From positions 1 to 44,030 of the forward strand of contig NZHC01000028.1 of the NCBI GenBank assembly GCA_002689655.1: DNA of 44,030 bases, read 5' to 3'. The first letter of the stretch is position 1; every line of letters starts with the position of its first letter. Shown in pieces: positions 8,660 to 17,939 of this stretch. The notes beneath the pieces are model-generated. The model was not told the origin of the DNA. It did not search any database and saw nothing but the letters and a program-made list of their open reading frames with translations. Origin of the DNA: Rhodopirellula sp. GTDB lineage: Bacteria > Planctomycetota > Planctomycetia > Pirellulales > Pirellulaceae. The translations under genes were made by a program, and so were the position numbers.

Positions 8660-9535
8660 CTATCCCTTTGAGATCCGAACCAGCCTTGCTTCACCGCTGT
8701 TGATCGTTTGCACACCATGCGAAGTGCGCACCAATAAAGCCCCGTGCTCAGAAATACCTTGGCACACCCCGAAGCATTCCCGGTTCTGATACTGAAAGCT
8801 TATCTCCTGCCCGGTCAATAAACAGCGACCACGAAACTCTTCAATGATCGAGTTGAAATCGGTACGTGCCTCATTGATCGTGTGCACGATTGATCCCACC
8901 AACGGAGCAAAAACGTCATACCGATGAATTATCCTCCCCACAACCTGTGTCAGACTTCGCAACGAAACACCCTGCGCATTATTTTGCAAATCGGGTTCCG
9001 ATGAAACATTCATTCCAACCCCAATCACGGTCAATCCTGGCGCATCACCGCTGGTTTCCAGTAAAACACCTGCAACCTTTCCTCCCCCAAGATTCACATC
9101 GTTGGGCCACTTTAATTTGGCTTGCAGCGGGGCGTACTCGAAATCAATGAAGCGTGCGACTCCTAAACCGACTGCCAAGGGCAAAATTTGCATCTGCCGA
9201 ACGTCGCTCATGCGTTGTTTCATGACAACTGAAAACGTCAGTGTTCCACCGTCGCTTTGCCATGATCTTCCGTGTCTTCCTCGCCCTGCTGTTTGCCCGT
9301 CCGCCAAATAGCACTTGGGCAACAAAGCTTCTTCAACGTCGCCGTTGCGAATATCAACCAGCGCTCTGGTATTGGTTGAGCTTGTCGTTTCGCAATAATC
9401 TGCTGAGGCAAGAACTTCATTGGAAATCAGCGATTCAACGGCACGTATCCCTGCTAATTCAACATCACCATCCGCTACAAACATGTTCCAGGATCTCCGT
9501 TCAATAGGTTGACATGATGAGGGCACTTCCGTCAT
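8660..9535 (-). CDS. birA: Biotin--[acetyl-CoA carboxylase] ligase, catalytic form
   Basis: Attaches biotin to the carrier domain of biotin-dependent carboxylases through biotinyl-AMP. Family motifs are clear: STNTRA near residue 54, the ATP/biotin loop GRGRHGRSW (86-94), LKWPNDV and GGGKVAGVLLE (about 143-162), and GVGMNV. A small carboxy-terminal SH3-like domain follows (last 50 residues, with ISEHGALLVRTSHG). There is no amino-terminal helix-turn-helix, so this is the non-regulatory group I form. The ATG at 9535 has AGGA with eight bases of spacing; an ATG two codons upstream at 9541 would leave only two to three bases between AGGA and start, so I prefer 9535. A cluster of palindromes lies 20-60 bases upstream. 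Confidence 0.93.
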   Translation of the reverse strand: MTEVPSSCQPIERRSWNMFVADGDVELAGIRAVESLISNEVLASADYCETTSSTNTRALVDIRNGDVEEALLPKCYLADGQTAGRGRHGRSWQSDGGTLTFSVVMKQRMSDVRQMQILPLAVGLGVARFIDFEYAPLQAKLKWPNDVNLGGGKVAGVLLETSGDAPGLTVIGVGMNVSSEPDLQNNAQGVSLRSLTQVVGRIIHRYDVFAPLVGSIVHTINEARTDFNSIIEEFRGRCLLTGQEISFQYQNRECFGVCQGISEHGALLVRTSHGVQTINSGEARLVRISKG

Positions 9536-9554
9536 GAACATTTTCCTGTCCCGA

Positions 9555-9597
9555 CCTTAGTTTAAGGATAGGTTATCCATTACTGACAGCATGTCAG
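9555..9597. promoter_or_regulatory. Three adjacent perfect palindromes upstream of birA
   Basis: CCTTA-gtt-TAAGG (9555-9567), GGATA-ggt-TATCC (9566-9578) and CTGACA-gca-TGTCAG (9583-9597) are each perfect inverted repeats with a three-base centre. The first two share two bases. They end 20-60 bases before the birA start, where a promoter and operator are expected. The encoded BirA has no DNA-binding domain, so any repressor would be another protein. The role as an operator is inference. Confidence 0.5.
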
Positions 9598-9718
9598 ATC
9601 ATGGCCACTGTTAGCAAGGACGCTAATGGCGACGACTCGGTGCCGCCTGTCACCAAGGGTACAACGCCGAGATAGTGGAATACAGGTCCACTTCGAACTC
9701 GCGAATGAGTCACCACAA

Positions 9719-10003
9719 TTAACGCAACGCAAGCAAGAACACGAGCCCCAACAACACGATCAGCCCCATCGCTACCCACCGCCAAAGGGTTGGTGTCTGT
9801 CGATTCAAACCGGACGCTGAGAACTCCTCTTTCACGTATTCGTCGTAATCAAACTCGTCATCTCCGAAATCCACCTCATCTCGCCACCCATCGCTATCAC
9901 TGCTCCCACATTCACGGCAAAAGTCCGCCCCGGCGTTCAAAACGGCACCGCAATGAAGGCACCCTTGATAGTCATCCTGATTGGTTTTGCGATCGTGCTT
10001 CAT
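9719..10003 (-). CDS. Zinc-ribbon membrane protein
   Basis: A 94-residue protein with a zinc-ribbon at its start (CLHCG at 15-19 and CRECG at 29-33) that should bind one zinc ion. A strongly acidic linker (about 38-60, Asp/Glu-rich with repeated DEFDYDEY-like text) follows. A single carboxy-terminal membrane helix (about 73-93, ending LLALR) closes it. The layout suggests a tail-anchored protein with its ribbon in the cytoplasm. The ATG at 10003 overlaps the candidate ATG of the rightward TPR gene by two bases. It lies 184 bases upstream of birA on the same strand. The function is unknown. Confidence 0.8.
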   Translation of the reverse strand: MKHDRKTNQDDYQGCLHCGAVLNAGADFCRECGSSDSDGWRDEVDFGDDEFDYDEYVKEEFSASGLNRQTPTLWRWVAMGLIVLLGLVFLLALR

Positions 10004-10616
10004 GGGAGAAACCTGGCGTAATGAGTTGCCGCGTCACACCTTCATACGAAGAGGACAAGCTTATCCACAACTGGGCCCAAAGCAAGCCATTCAGACCTAC
10101 AACAAGCTGATGTCTGAAGACGTCGAGAATCAGTCCAAGTGGAAAGCTGAAAGCGCAGCCGCCTACCGCGAGTTCAACAAATACAACGAAGCCATTGCCT
10201 TGTACCAGCAACTGGTTCAGGAAGACGCGGCCAATGCTGATCGTTGGTTATGGGAAACTGCGACGACCCACAAGGACGCGGGACAGTGGAAAGAGGCGAT
10301 CGGATGTTTCCGCCAATCGGAGCGTTTCCCGGACAGCTACTGGGAGATGGCATCCTGCCACCTGCGTCTCAAGCAACACAATGAGGCGATCACGCTGTAC
10401 AACCAGATTGCTGGAGGTGATAAGGGAAGAGCGTCTGGAGCGATGCTGCAGATCGGCTACACGGAAGAAGAGGCAAAACGTAGTGACAAGGCAATTTCTG
10501 CATTCAAAAAGGTCTGTCGTCTCTTTCCCAAAGACCAGCATGCAAGTCGAGCCCACGCGCACCTTCAAAACAAGTACAAGTTGACCGTCACTCTGGGTGG
10601 CGCCAAACAGGATTGA
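10002..10616 (+). CDS. TPR-repeat protein, probably truncated at the 5' end
   Basis: About 204 residues of tetratricopeptide-like repeats: AIQTYNKLMSEDV, EAIALYQQLVQEDA, EAIGCFRQSERFP, EAITLYNQIAGGD and KAISAFKKVCRLFP, spaced about 30-38 residues, then a tail ending VTLGGAKQD. From memory, planctomycete proteins with this repeat pattern and a VTLGGAK-type ending normally begin with a signal peptide; here the repeats begin almost at once and no signal peptide is present. The possible starts (TTG 9981, ATG 10002, ATG 10110) have no good ribosome binding site, and the first two overlap the start of the divergent zinc-ribbon gene. I therefore suspect a 5'-truncated copy, possibly a pseudogene. 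A cytoplasmic TPR protein starting at 10110 cannot be excluded. Confidence 0.6.
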   Translation: MGETWRNELPRHTFIRRGQAYPQLGPKQAIQTYNKLMSEDVENQSKWKAESAAAYREFNKYNEAIALYQQLVQEDAANADRWLWETATTHKDAGQWKEAIGCFRQSERFPDSYWEMASCHLRLKQHNEAITLYNQIAGGDKGRASGAMLQIGYTEEEAKRSDKAISAFKKVCRLFPKDQHASRAHAHLQNKYKLTVTLGGAKQD

Positions 10617-10833
10617 GCCGATTTGGCGTAGGACCTGCGTGAAATGTACTATTTAATGCGTGCCTGTGATCAGAATGATCGTGAAAACCAGTCATAATGA
10701 CGTTTCAGGGAAGTCACGCCTCGTGTCGAGACAAGGCAATTCTCGCGACGTTTGACCACATCAGCCAACTGAAGAAAGCTGCTAGAATATCGTTTCCTGC
10801 CCGAACGTTCCGTCCAACCTGTTGCATCGATTC

Positions 10834-13800
10834 ATGCGTCTGCGTTATCAGAGTACCCGCTATCTGTGTTACCTGGCTCTTGCGCTTCTGGCGTGCACCA
10901 CCTCGTTAGGGGCCGAATCACCGGAAATCAAGTTTGACCGGGACATCCGGCCAATCCTGGCGGACAAATGTTATTTCTGCCATGGTCCGGACAAGGAACA
11001 CCAAGAAGCCGATTTGCGTCTTGATGTCGAATCTGACGCCCGCGCGGTCATCACGGCAGGGGATCCCGCTGCCAGTGAATTGATTAAAAGAATTTTGGCA
11101 ACCGACGATAGCCAGATGCCTCCCAAGGAAACCAAGAAAGAACTCTCATCAGAGGAAATCTCGCTCCTGAAGCGGTGGGTTCAGGAAGGTGCAGAATGGT
11201 CACAACACTGGTCTTTTTCAGCCCCAACCAAAGCGAGCACGAAATCAACCACGACAAGAGACGTCATTGATGAGTGGATTGCCAAACAAACACCAACGGG
11301 TAGCTTGGCGGATGAAGCCACGCGTGAAAAGCTTTTGCGGCGTGTCACTTATGATTTGACTGGAATGCCACCCACCCTTGCTGAGGTTGATGCTTTCCTG
11401 GCTGACTCCTCCCCCGACGCTTACGAAACCGTTGTCGATCGACTCCTTGCCTCACCCAGATACGGGCAGCGCATGGGGCTCGCCTGGCTGGACGCAGCAC
11501 GATACGGCGACACCAGCGTTTATCACGCTGATGGACCGCGGGACATGTGGGGTTGGCGAGACGCAATTGTCAATGCTTACAACCAAAACATGCCCTTTGA
11601 CGAATTCTCGATCGCGCAAATCGCTGGCGACCTGTTGCCCGAGGGAACCACACAACAAAAAGTGCTTGCCGGGTTCAATCGCAACAATGGGACCACTGAT
11701 GAAGGGGGTGCATTTGCAGAAGAGTACCGCGTCGAGTATGCCGTCGATCGCGTCAAAACGACTTCGACTGTCTGGATGGGACTGACCATGGAATGCGCCC
11801 AATGCCATGACCATAAGTACGACCCCATTTCGCAGGAAGAGTACTACAAGTTTTTCGCATTCTTTAACGTCAGCAGTGATGGGGGCATGCAAACCCGGCG
11901 TGGCAATGCTGCCCCAACGATGGAGATCCCTGATCCCGCGAAGCAAGCAGAGCTTCCTGATGTCGAGAACCAACTGGCGACCTCGAAAAACAAATTGACC
12001 GAGGTCGCGGCCAACTGTGGCCCCGCCTTCGAAAAGTGGCTTGAGCAGATCAAGTCGGAAGAGAAGGATGTTGTTGCGTCTCCCGAGGGCAATATTCTCT
12101 ACCTGCCGTTTACGGAAGGTTCCAAAAACAAAACCCAAAGTGCGCTGACCCTGTCCACATCCAAGTCTGCTGATGCAAAGAATGCAAACGAAGAAAAAGA
12201 TGCAGGGAATGCAGATGCCTCCAGGCTGATCACTGCAGACATCAAGGGCAAGGCGGAATGGATTGCTGACCGGAGTGACTTCACCCTTAAATTCAACGGC
12301 TCCAACTGGGTGGATGCGGGCTCGGTCGGTGACTTCGAACGCAGCGACTCGTTTTCCTACGGCGGCTGGATCAAACCGTCCAAGAACAGTGGCCAAGGTG
12401 CCTTGATTGCCAAAATGGACGATGGCAACAAGTACCGTGGGTTTGATCTTTACGCGGGTAACAGCCCGGTATCCGTCCACTTGATTCACACTTGGCCCGA
12501 CAACGCAATCAAAGTCACCACCAAGAAGAAACTCGAGGCGGATAAATGGCACCACGTCTTTGCAGTCTATGATGGGTCATCCAAGGCATCGGGCATCAAG
12601 ATCTACGTGGACGGTCAGGAGTGGGAATGGAACATTGAACAGGATCGCCTGAAAGACACAATCAAGACAGAGAAAACTCTTCTCGTTGGCAGTCGACACC
12701 CCGGTTCACGCCTGAAAGCGCAAGTCGATGACATACGCATCTACGACCGTGCACTGGACATCGGGCAGGTCCAATTGCTTGCTGACGCGAACCCAATTGC
12801 TGAACTGCTTGCCATTGCCGAGTCGGATCGCACCGACGCACAGAAAGAGAGCATCAAAAAGCATTATCTTGTAACGGAGGACAAGGAATACCCGGGATTA
12901 CTGAAACAGCAGAAAGACCTGCAATCGAAAATCACGGAGCTCAAAAAGCCCCTGACGACTGTCATGGTCATGGGAAACCAACCCAAACCTCGAAAGACAT
13001 TCATCCTGAATCGAGGCGCCTACGATTCGCCCACTGACCAGGAAGTTTCTCCGGGCACTCTTGGGGTTCTACCGGCAATGGACGACGGCGCTCCGAAGAA
13101 TCGCCTCGGCATGTCGCAGTGGCTGTTCTCAGCGCAACATCCCCTGACATCCCGGGTGGCGGTTAACCGTTATTGGCAGATGCTGTTTGGGCGTGGGCTT
13201 GTCAGCACGCCTGAGGATTTTGGGGCACAGGGCGACTTTCCGACGCACCCTGAATTGCTCGACTGGCTGGCTGTGGACTTCGTAGAAAATGGCTGGAACG
13301 TAAAACGGATTCTCAAAGAGATGGTTCTGTCGCGGACTTATCGTCAATCATCTGCCAGCACAACCGATGCCTACCGGGCGGATCCCGACAATCACTTGCT
13401 CAGTCGCGGTCCCCGCTTTCGCCTGCAAGGCGAGTTCATCCGCGATACCGCGCTGACACTGGGCGGCCTGCTGAATGATGAAATGGGTGGCGCCGGCGTG
13501 AAGCCTTACCAGCCACCGGGGCTTTGGGCAGAAGTTGGCTTGGGCGGGAACCCACGTTTCACTCAGGATCACGGGGAAAAACTTTACCGACGAAGCATCT
13601 ATACCTACTGGAAACGTTCGGCCCCACCGCCGTCCATGCAAATCTTTGATGCTCCCACACGCGAGAAATGCATCATTCGTCGCGCACGGACGAACACTCC
13701 CCTGCAAGCCCTTGTCACTCTGAATGATACCCAATTCGTGGAAGCATCGCGGCACATGGCAGAACGGTTGATTCGCGAGGGTGGCACGACAGTCGAAGAT

Positions 13801-14043
13801 CGCGTGGCTTACGGGTTTCGTCTTGCCACGTCCCGCTACCCTACAAAGGATGAAACAGCAGTCTTGCAGCGGGTCTTCAATAACGCATCCAAAAAATACT
13901 CTGATAACCCCGAGGCAGCGGCGAACCTGCTCTCAGTGGGAGAATCGAAGCGGGATGAATCGCTTCCCACCCATGAACACGCGGCCTGGACAATCGTATC
14001 CAGTTCCCTCTTGAACCTTGACGAAACACTGACACGCGAATAA
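10834..14043 (+). CDS. Planctomycete cytochrome/DUF1549/LamG/DUF1553 protein (PSD1 type)
   Basis: A 1069-residue exported protein of the PSCyt1-PSCyt2-PSD1 architecture, so far seen mainly in Planctomycetota and relatives. Domains in order are a signal peptide (1 to about 27) and a cytochrome c-like domain with heme motif CYFCH (46-50) and a distal MPP region. DUF1549 (about 155-345) follows with a second CxxCH (CAQCH at 321-325). A LamG/concanavalin-like domain is inserted at about 479-645 ([10 protein letters not shown] to [10 protein letters not shown]), and DUF1553 spans about 750-1010 ([44 protein letters not shown]). The role is unproven; proposals include a periplasmic redox or polysaccharide-linked function. 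I chose ATG 10834, four codons inside a TTG-started frame, because it begins a better signal peptide. The DUF1501 gene follows after 35 bp. Confidence 0.93.
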   Translation: MRLRYQSTRYLCYLALALLACTTSLGAESPEIKFDRDIRPILADKCYFCHGPDKEHQEADLRLDVESDARAVITAGDPAASELIKRILATDDSQMPPKETKKELSSEEISLLKRWVQEGAEWSQHWSFSAPTKASTKSTTTRDVIDEWIAKQTPTGSLADEATREKLLRRVTYDLTGMPPTLAEVDAFLADSSPDAYETVVDRLLASPRYGQRMGLAWLDAARYGDTSVYHADGPRDMWGWRDAIVNAYNQNMPFDEFSIAQIAGDLLPEGTTQQKVLAGFNRNNGTTDEGGAFAEEYRVEYAVDRVKTTSTVWMGLTMECAQCHDHKYDPISQEEYYKFFAFFNVSSDGGMQTRRGNAAPTMEIPDPAKQAELPDVENQLATSKNKLTEVAANCGPAFEKWLEQIKSEEKDVVASPEGNILYLPFTEGSKNKTQSALTLSTSKSADAKNANEEKDAGNADASRLITADIKGKAEWIADRSDFTLKFNGSNWVDAGSVGDFERSDSFSYGGWIKPSKNSGQGALIAKMDDGNKYRGFDLYAGNSPVSVHLIHTWPDNAIKVTTKKKLEADKWHHVFAVYDGSSKASGIKIYVDGQEWEWNIEQDRLKDTIKTEKTLLVGSRHPGSRLKAQVDDIRIYDRALDIGQVQLLADANPIAELLAIAESDRTDAQKESIKKHYLVTEDKEYPGLLKQQKDLQSKITELKKPLTTVMVMGNQPKPRKTFILNRGAYDSPTDQEVSPGTLGVLPAMDDGAPKNRLGMSQWLFSAQHPLTSRVAVNRYWQMLFGRGLVSTPEDFGAQGDFPTHPELLDWLAVDFVENGWNVKRILKEMVLSRTYRQSSASTTDAYRADPDNHLLSRGPRFRLQGEFIRDTALTLGGLLNDEMGGAGVKPYQPPGLWAEVGLGGNPRFTQDHGEKLYRRSIYTYWKRSAPPPSMQIFDAPTREKCIIRRARTNTPLQALVTLNDTQFVEASRHMAERLIREGGTTVEDRVAYGFRLATSRYPTKDETAVLQRVFNNASKKYSDNPEAAANLLSVGESKRDESLPTHEHAAWTIVSSSLLNLDETLTRE

Positions 14044-14078
14044 TTCCCACAGATAATTCTTACCGACCCTTGAATCCA

Positions 14079-15548
14079 ATGAATCCGATCCAAGAATTTG
14101 AATTGCAGATGACACGGCGGCAGTTGCTTCGGCGTGGACGTGGTTGCCTTGGCGCCGCGGCACTCGGAAGCCTGTTGGCCGGATCGAACTCCAGCCATGC
14201 TGCCCCCGGACCTCGCTCGAGCTCGAACCCTGGCTTGCCGGAACTCCCTCATTTCCCAGCCACTGCAAAGCGGGTGATCTACCTGTTTTTAGCAGGTGGG
14301 CCCAGTCATATCGACATGTTCGACTACAAGCCGGAAATGAAGAAACTGCATGGCACGGAGTTGCCGGATTCGATCCGCAATGGCCAGCGTTTGACGGGCA
14401 TGTCGAGTGGCCAGAAAACGTTCCCATGCGTCTCACCGATGTTCAAATTCAAGCAGTACGGAGAGCGGGGAACCTGGGTCAACAGTGAGCTGCTGCCACA
14501 CACCGCCTCGATCGTTGACGAAATGACGATCGTGCGAACGATGAATACTGAAGCTGTCAACCACGACCCGGCGATGACCTACATCAACACCGGCACGCAA
14601 CAACTGGGCCGTCCCAGCATGGGATCATGGCTGAGTTATGGGCTGGGAAGCCCCAACGAAAATCTTCCAGCTTATGTCACGATGATTTCGCGGGGTGCAA
14701 AAGCGGGACAAGCCCTGTTCTCGCGACTGTGGGGTTCGGGTTTCCTGCCGTCCAAACATCAGGGGGTTCAGTTTCGCAGCGGCGAAGATCCGGTACTGTA
14801 TCTGAACAATCCAGACGGCATTGATCCTGAAACCCGCCGTCAAATGCTTGATGGCATTGCCGAGCTCAACGCGACCCGTTTCGATGATGTGGGCGACCCC
14901 GAAATCCAGACGCGAATCGCTCAATATGAAATGGCTTACCGAATGCAGACATCGGTTCCCGATCTGATGGATCTCTCCAGCGAGAGCGAGGCTACCTATA
15001 AGCTTTATGGTGATGATTCAAAGAAACCGGGAACCTTTGCAGCCAACTGCATCATTGCCCGGCGTCTGGCCGAACGCGGTGTCCCATTTGTGCAGTTGTT
15101 TCACCGCGGCTGGGATCAACATGGGAACCTTCCCAAGGAACTGACCACCAATTGCAAGAGTGTTGATCAACCCGCCGTGGCTCTGGTCAAGGACCTGAAA
15201 CAACGCGGGATGCTGGAAGATACGGTGGTCATTTTCGGGGGTGAATTTGGACGCACGATCTACAGTCAGGGAAAACTGACCGAAACCAGTCACGGCCGCG
15301 ATCATCATGGTCGTTGCTTCAGCACGTGGGCAGCGGGCGGCGGTTTCAAACAGGGCTTTGACTACGGCAAAACCGATGACTATTCCTACAACATTCTAGA
15401 AGATCCGGTTCATATCAACGATTTCAATGCCACTGTCCTGCATACTCTGGGAATCGATCATGAACGGTTCACGGTGAAACATCAGGGTCTCGACGCGAAG
15501 CTGACTGGAGTTGAACCAGCCCGCGTGGTCAAGGAGATCCTCGCATGA
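14079..15548 (+). CDS. DUF1501 protein with Tat signal
   Basis: A 489-residue protein of the DUF1501 family, related in fold to alkaline phosphatase/sulfatase-like hydrolases and almost always the partner of PSD1-type proteins. The amino-terminus ([24 protein letters not shown]) is a twin-arginine signal, so it is likely exported folded. Family landmarks are [17 protein letters not shown] (about 70-86), [22 protein letters not shown] and [12 protein letters not shown], which hold the putative metal-binding Asp/His residues. I took ATG 14079 rather than the TTG at 14070; the signal remains intact. The gene follows the PSD1 gene by 35 bp, and its TGA overlaps the ATG of mog by four bases, so all three are probably one operon. 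Confidence 0.93.
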   Translation: MNPIQEFELQMTRRQLLRRGRGCLGAAALGSLLAGSNSSHAAPGPRSSSNPGLPELPHFPATAKRVIYLFLAGGPSHIDMFDYKPEMKKLHGTELPDSIRNGQRLTGMSSGQKTFPCVSPMFKFKQYGERGTWVNSELLPHTASIVDEMTIVRTMNTEAVNHDPAMTYINTGTQQLGRPSMGSWLSYGLGSPNENLPAYVTMISRGAKAGQALFSRLWGSGFLPSKHQGVQFRSGEDPVLYLNNPDGIDPETRRQMLDGIAELNATRFDDVGDPEIQTRIAQYEMAYRMQTSVPDLMDLSSESEATYKLYGDDSKKPGTFAANCIIARRLAERGVPFVQLFHRGWDQHGNLPKELTTNCKSVDQPAVALVKDLKQRGMLEDTVVIFGGEFGRTIYSQGKLTETSHGRDHHGRCFSTWAAGGGFKQGFDYGKTDDYSYNILEDPVHINDFNATVLHTLGIDHERFTVKHQGLDAKLTGVEPARVVKEILA

Positions 15549-16078
15549 CGAGCGCCAAGATAGGAGTCGTGACTGTTTCCGATCGTGCCAGCCGAGGCGA
15601 ATATGAGGACTTGGGTGGCCCCGCTATCGCTGACTACCTGAAAGAAGTTCTCACAAGCACGTGGCAGTCTGTACCACGCGTCATCTCTGACGACCAAAGC
15701 TTGATTGAGAGTACATTGAAGGAACTGTGCGATGACGAGGGCTGCTGCCTTGTGGTCACCACCGGTGGAACCGGCCCCGCCCGCCGCGACGTGACGCCCG
15801 AGGCCACCGAGGCGGTTTCTGAGAAGATGATGCACGGCTTTGGGGAATTGATGAGAAAAGTTTCACTTGAAAAGGTGCCGACCGCGATTCTTTCGAGGCA
15901 GACCGCATGTATCCGGGGGAAATCATTGATCGTCAATCTTCCCGGTAAACCCAAAGCCATCAGCGAATGCCTTGATGCGGTTTTTCCCGCGATCCCCTAC
16001 TGCATCGATTTGATCGAGGGTCCGCGTCTGACCACCAATGAAAGTCGCTTTGTCGCCTTTCGCCCCAAGGGCGCGTAG
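15545..16078 (+). CDS. mog: Molybdopterin adenylyltransferase Mog
   Basis: Activates molybdopterin by adenylation before MoeA inserts molybdate; cytoplasmic. The 177-residue protein aligns along its length with E. coli Mog: [11 protein letters not shown] (6-16), [15 protein letters not shown] (72-86), [54 protein letters not shown]. It lacks only a short insertion present in the E. coli protein. The start ATG overlaps the stop of the DUF1501 gene (ATGA), which shows tight coupling with an exported protein of unrelated function. No other molybdenum cofactor gene is in the window. A T-run hairpin directly follows the stop. Confidence 0.95.
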   Translation: MTSAKIGVVTVSDRASRGEYEDLGGPAIADYLKEVLTSTWQSVPRVISDDQSLIESTLKELCDDEGCCLVVTTGGTGPARRDVTPEATEAVSEKMMHGFGELMRKVSLEKVPTAILSRQTACIRGKSLIVNLPGKPKAISECLDAVFPAIPYCIDLIEGPRLTTNESRFVAFRPKGA

Positions 16079-16100
16079 CTCGCTGAGTCGCGTTTTTTTT
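16072..16100 (+). terminator. Candidate terminator after mog
   Basis: CGCG (16072-16075) and CTC pair with GAG and CGCG (16089-16092), making a short interrupted stem that includes the mog stop codon. A run of eight T (16093-16100) follows. The stem is weak, but the T-run and position fit a terminator for the PSD1-DUF1501-mog transcript. Confidence 0.5.
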
Positions 16101-16107
16101 AAAGCTC

Positions 16108-16156
16108 TGCGAACGCGGGAACGGTGCGAACGCGGGAACGGTGCGAACGCGGGAAC
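16108..16156. repeat. Tandem repeat, 17-bp unit, nearly three copies
   Basis: The unit TGCGAACGCGGGAACGG occurs at 16108-16124 and 16125-16141, with a third copy matching 15 bases (16142-16156). It lies between the convergent mog and decarboxylase genes, eight bases after the T-run of the candidate terminator. Confidence 0.95.
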
Positions 16157-16211
16157 ACTTGCACGGGCGTGACACGCACCTGTGCGGTCCACACGCGCAA
16201 ACCTCGCCCTC

Positions 16212-17804
16212 TCAATCCGTTGCCAGACCAGTTTCTTGCAACTCAGCCCACAACAAAGGGCCTACCCGATTCATCTCGTTGATAATCTTCGATAACTGCG
16301 AGACATCAGTCAGCGGGTTCATGATCGTGCATCGCAAATAGGCATGGCCGTTAAGTGACGTTTGAGTCAAGTAGGCGAAACCCGATTCGAGCATGGTCCG
16401 ACGTATTCGCAGCTGCAGTTGGCTGAGTTTCAAACTTGCTGTATCGCTCGTGTCACCACTTTGCACGGGCAGCATCACGGGCAAGAAGCGAAACACCACG
16501 ATGTTTGCCTGTGGTTGCCCGAGCACCTCAAACTGGTTTGCTGCATCAAGCAGATCGTACAATTGCTGCGCAACTTGGAACACGCGATCCACCAGCTGCT
16601 CAAACAAATCTAATCCAAACATGCTTAGGGCCGCCCAAAGTCCGAGTGCTGCTGAGCGTTTGGTACACTCAAAGGTAACCACTCCATTGTCGTATTCAGA
16701 CATATCGGGAGCCGAGGGATCAAACAGATAAGGTGCCGTCTGCTCGAAGGCACGAAACCGATTTTGTTTATTTCGATAGAACACCAGTGCGCAGACCGCT
16801 GGTACAAACATCATTTTATGAGCGTCGAAAACAACGCTATCCGCTCTTTCCAGTCCACGCACAAGGTGCCGGTGTCGCCGACTCAGACAAACCGCACCAC
16901 CATGTGCGGCATCAACATGCAACCAAACGCCATGTTGCGAACAGACGTCGGCAATCGGGTCGATCGGGTCAAAAGCTCCAACCGCCGTTGTGCAAGCAAC
17001 GGCTACGACGGCAATGATCGGAACCGCGTCAGCCCTCAAGCTTGCCAGCAACCCTTCCAATGCGGAGACATCCATTCGCCTCTGCTCATCCAAGGGAACT
17101 TTCAAAACATTTGCTTTGCCAATTCCCATCACTCCGGCAGCCCGATCGATGCAGTAGTGAGCATCGCCGTGGACCACCAACACGGGCATCCGTGCGTCAG
17201 CCCCCGCGGCCTCACCTTGCTTGCCGGCATCGTCAGGCATCGCGTGCGGTTGGTTGCCGTCGCCCCAGATCCACGGGCAGGCCTCGTTCCGTGCAGCCAA
17301 CAATGCTGTCAGATTTCCCAAACTGCCTCCGGAAGTCACTAAGCCTCCGAATTCTCCTGCCGTGTATCCGATCTGCTTTCCGATTTGCTCGATCACGGCT
17401 CTTTCTGCGGCGATCCCCCAAGGGCCCATCTCGTAAACACCCTGCACCTGATTGGTCATCGTGGTAACGGCGTCAAACAAGCCAACCAAGGGCAGCGGCG
17501 CTGGCACCTGGTGTCCCACGCATCGGGGGTGATTCAGATTCTGCCCCCGCTGCAAACTCAGCTCCAACAGTTCTTTGAACTGGCCGACGACACCCTCAAG
17601 ACCGGAGAATTCTGCAGCTTCGAGCCACCCAGCAGCGTCTGAGATATTCTGCTCTGGATCCCGCCAACGCTGCACCAGCCCGTCGCCAGCCTGCACGCCA
17701 CCCAAATGGTCAGCCAGCGCATCGACCAGAACCCTGCCACATTGCCGCGTGAGTTCAGAGTCGTACGCGATTTCCACCAACGATTTTGACGCCGTTGCGT
17801 TCAC
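16212..17804 (-). CDS. PLP-dependent group II decarboxylase (DDC/GAD-like)
   Basis: A 530-residue cytoplasmic amino acid decarboxylase of the aromatic-L-amino-acid/glutamate decarboxylase family (fold type I PLP enzymes). Visible family features are NHPRCVGHQVP (91-101), the phosphate-binding TSGGSLGNLTALLAAR (157-172), GDAHYCIDRAAG with His216 that stacks on the cofactor, HVDAAHGG with Asp298, and FDAHKMM with Lys330, which forms the Schiff base. The substrate (tyrosine, tryptophan, glutamate, diaminobutyrate or another acid) cannot be decided by eye. The GTG at 17804 is chosen because GAGAG lies about eight bases upstream and it matches the expected family start; the frame is open to 17921 but that leader is Cys/Arg-rich and unlike the family. 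It lies 135 bp downstream of the RNase HII-like gene. Confidence 0.9.
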   Translation of the reverse strand: MNATASKSLVEIAYDSELTRQCGRVLVDALADHLGGVQAGDGLVQRWRDPEQNISDAAGWLEAAEFSGLEGVVGQFKELLELSLQRGQNLNHPRCVGHQVPAPLPLVGLFDAVTTMTNQVQGVYEMGPWGIAAERAVIEQIGKQIGYTAGEFGGLVTSGGSLGNLTALLAARNEACPWIWGDGNQPHAMPDDAGKQGEAAGADARMPVLVVHGDAHYCIDRAAGVMGIGKANVLKVPLDEQRRMDVSALEGLLASLRADAVPIIAVVAVACTTAVGAFDPIDPIADVCSQHGVWLHVDAAHGGAVCLSRRHRHLVRGLERADSVVFDAHKMMFVPAVCALVFYRNKQNRFRAFEQTAPYLFDPSAPDMSEYDNGVVTFECTKRSAALGLWAALSMFGLDLFEQLVDRVFQVAQQLYDLLDAANQFEVLGQPQANIVVFRFLPVMLPVQSGDTSDTASLKLSQLQLRIRRTMLESGFAYLTQTSLNGHAYLRCTIMNPLTDVSQLSKIINEMNRVGPLLWAELQETGLATD

Positions 17805-17939
17805 TGCTGTCTCTCTGTTGTTTTCCAAAAACCGATTCCACCCTAAAAACACGCAAGAACGCTCGCCACACTTCCGCCAACTGCTACATATGCATGAATG
17901 GGTCCTCGCAATTTCACACACCTATTGAATGATTCGTGA

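Noticed and set aside
10740-10795. TTGACC and TAGAAT upstream of the PSD1 gene as a promoter
   Set aside because: The spacing is about 25 bases, too long for a sigma-70 promoter.
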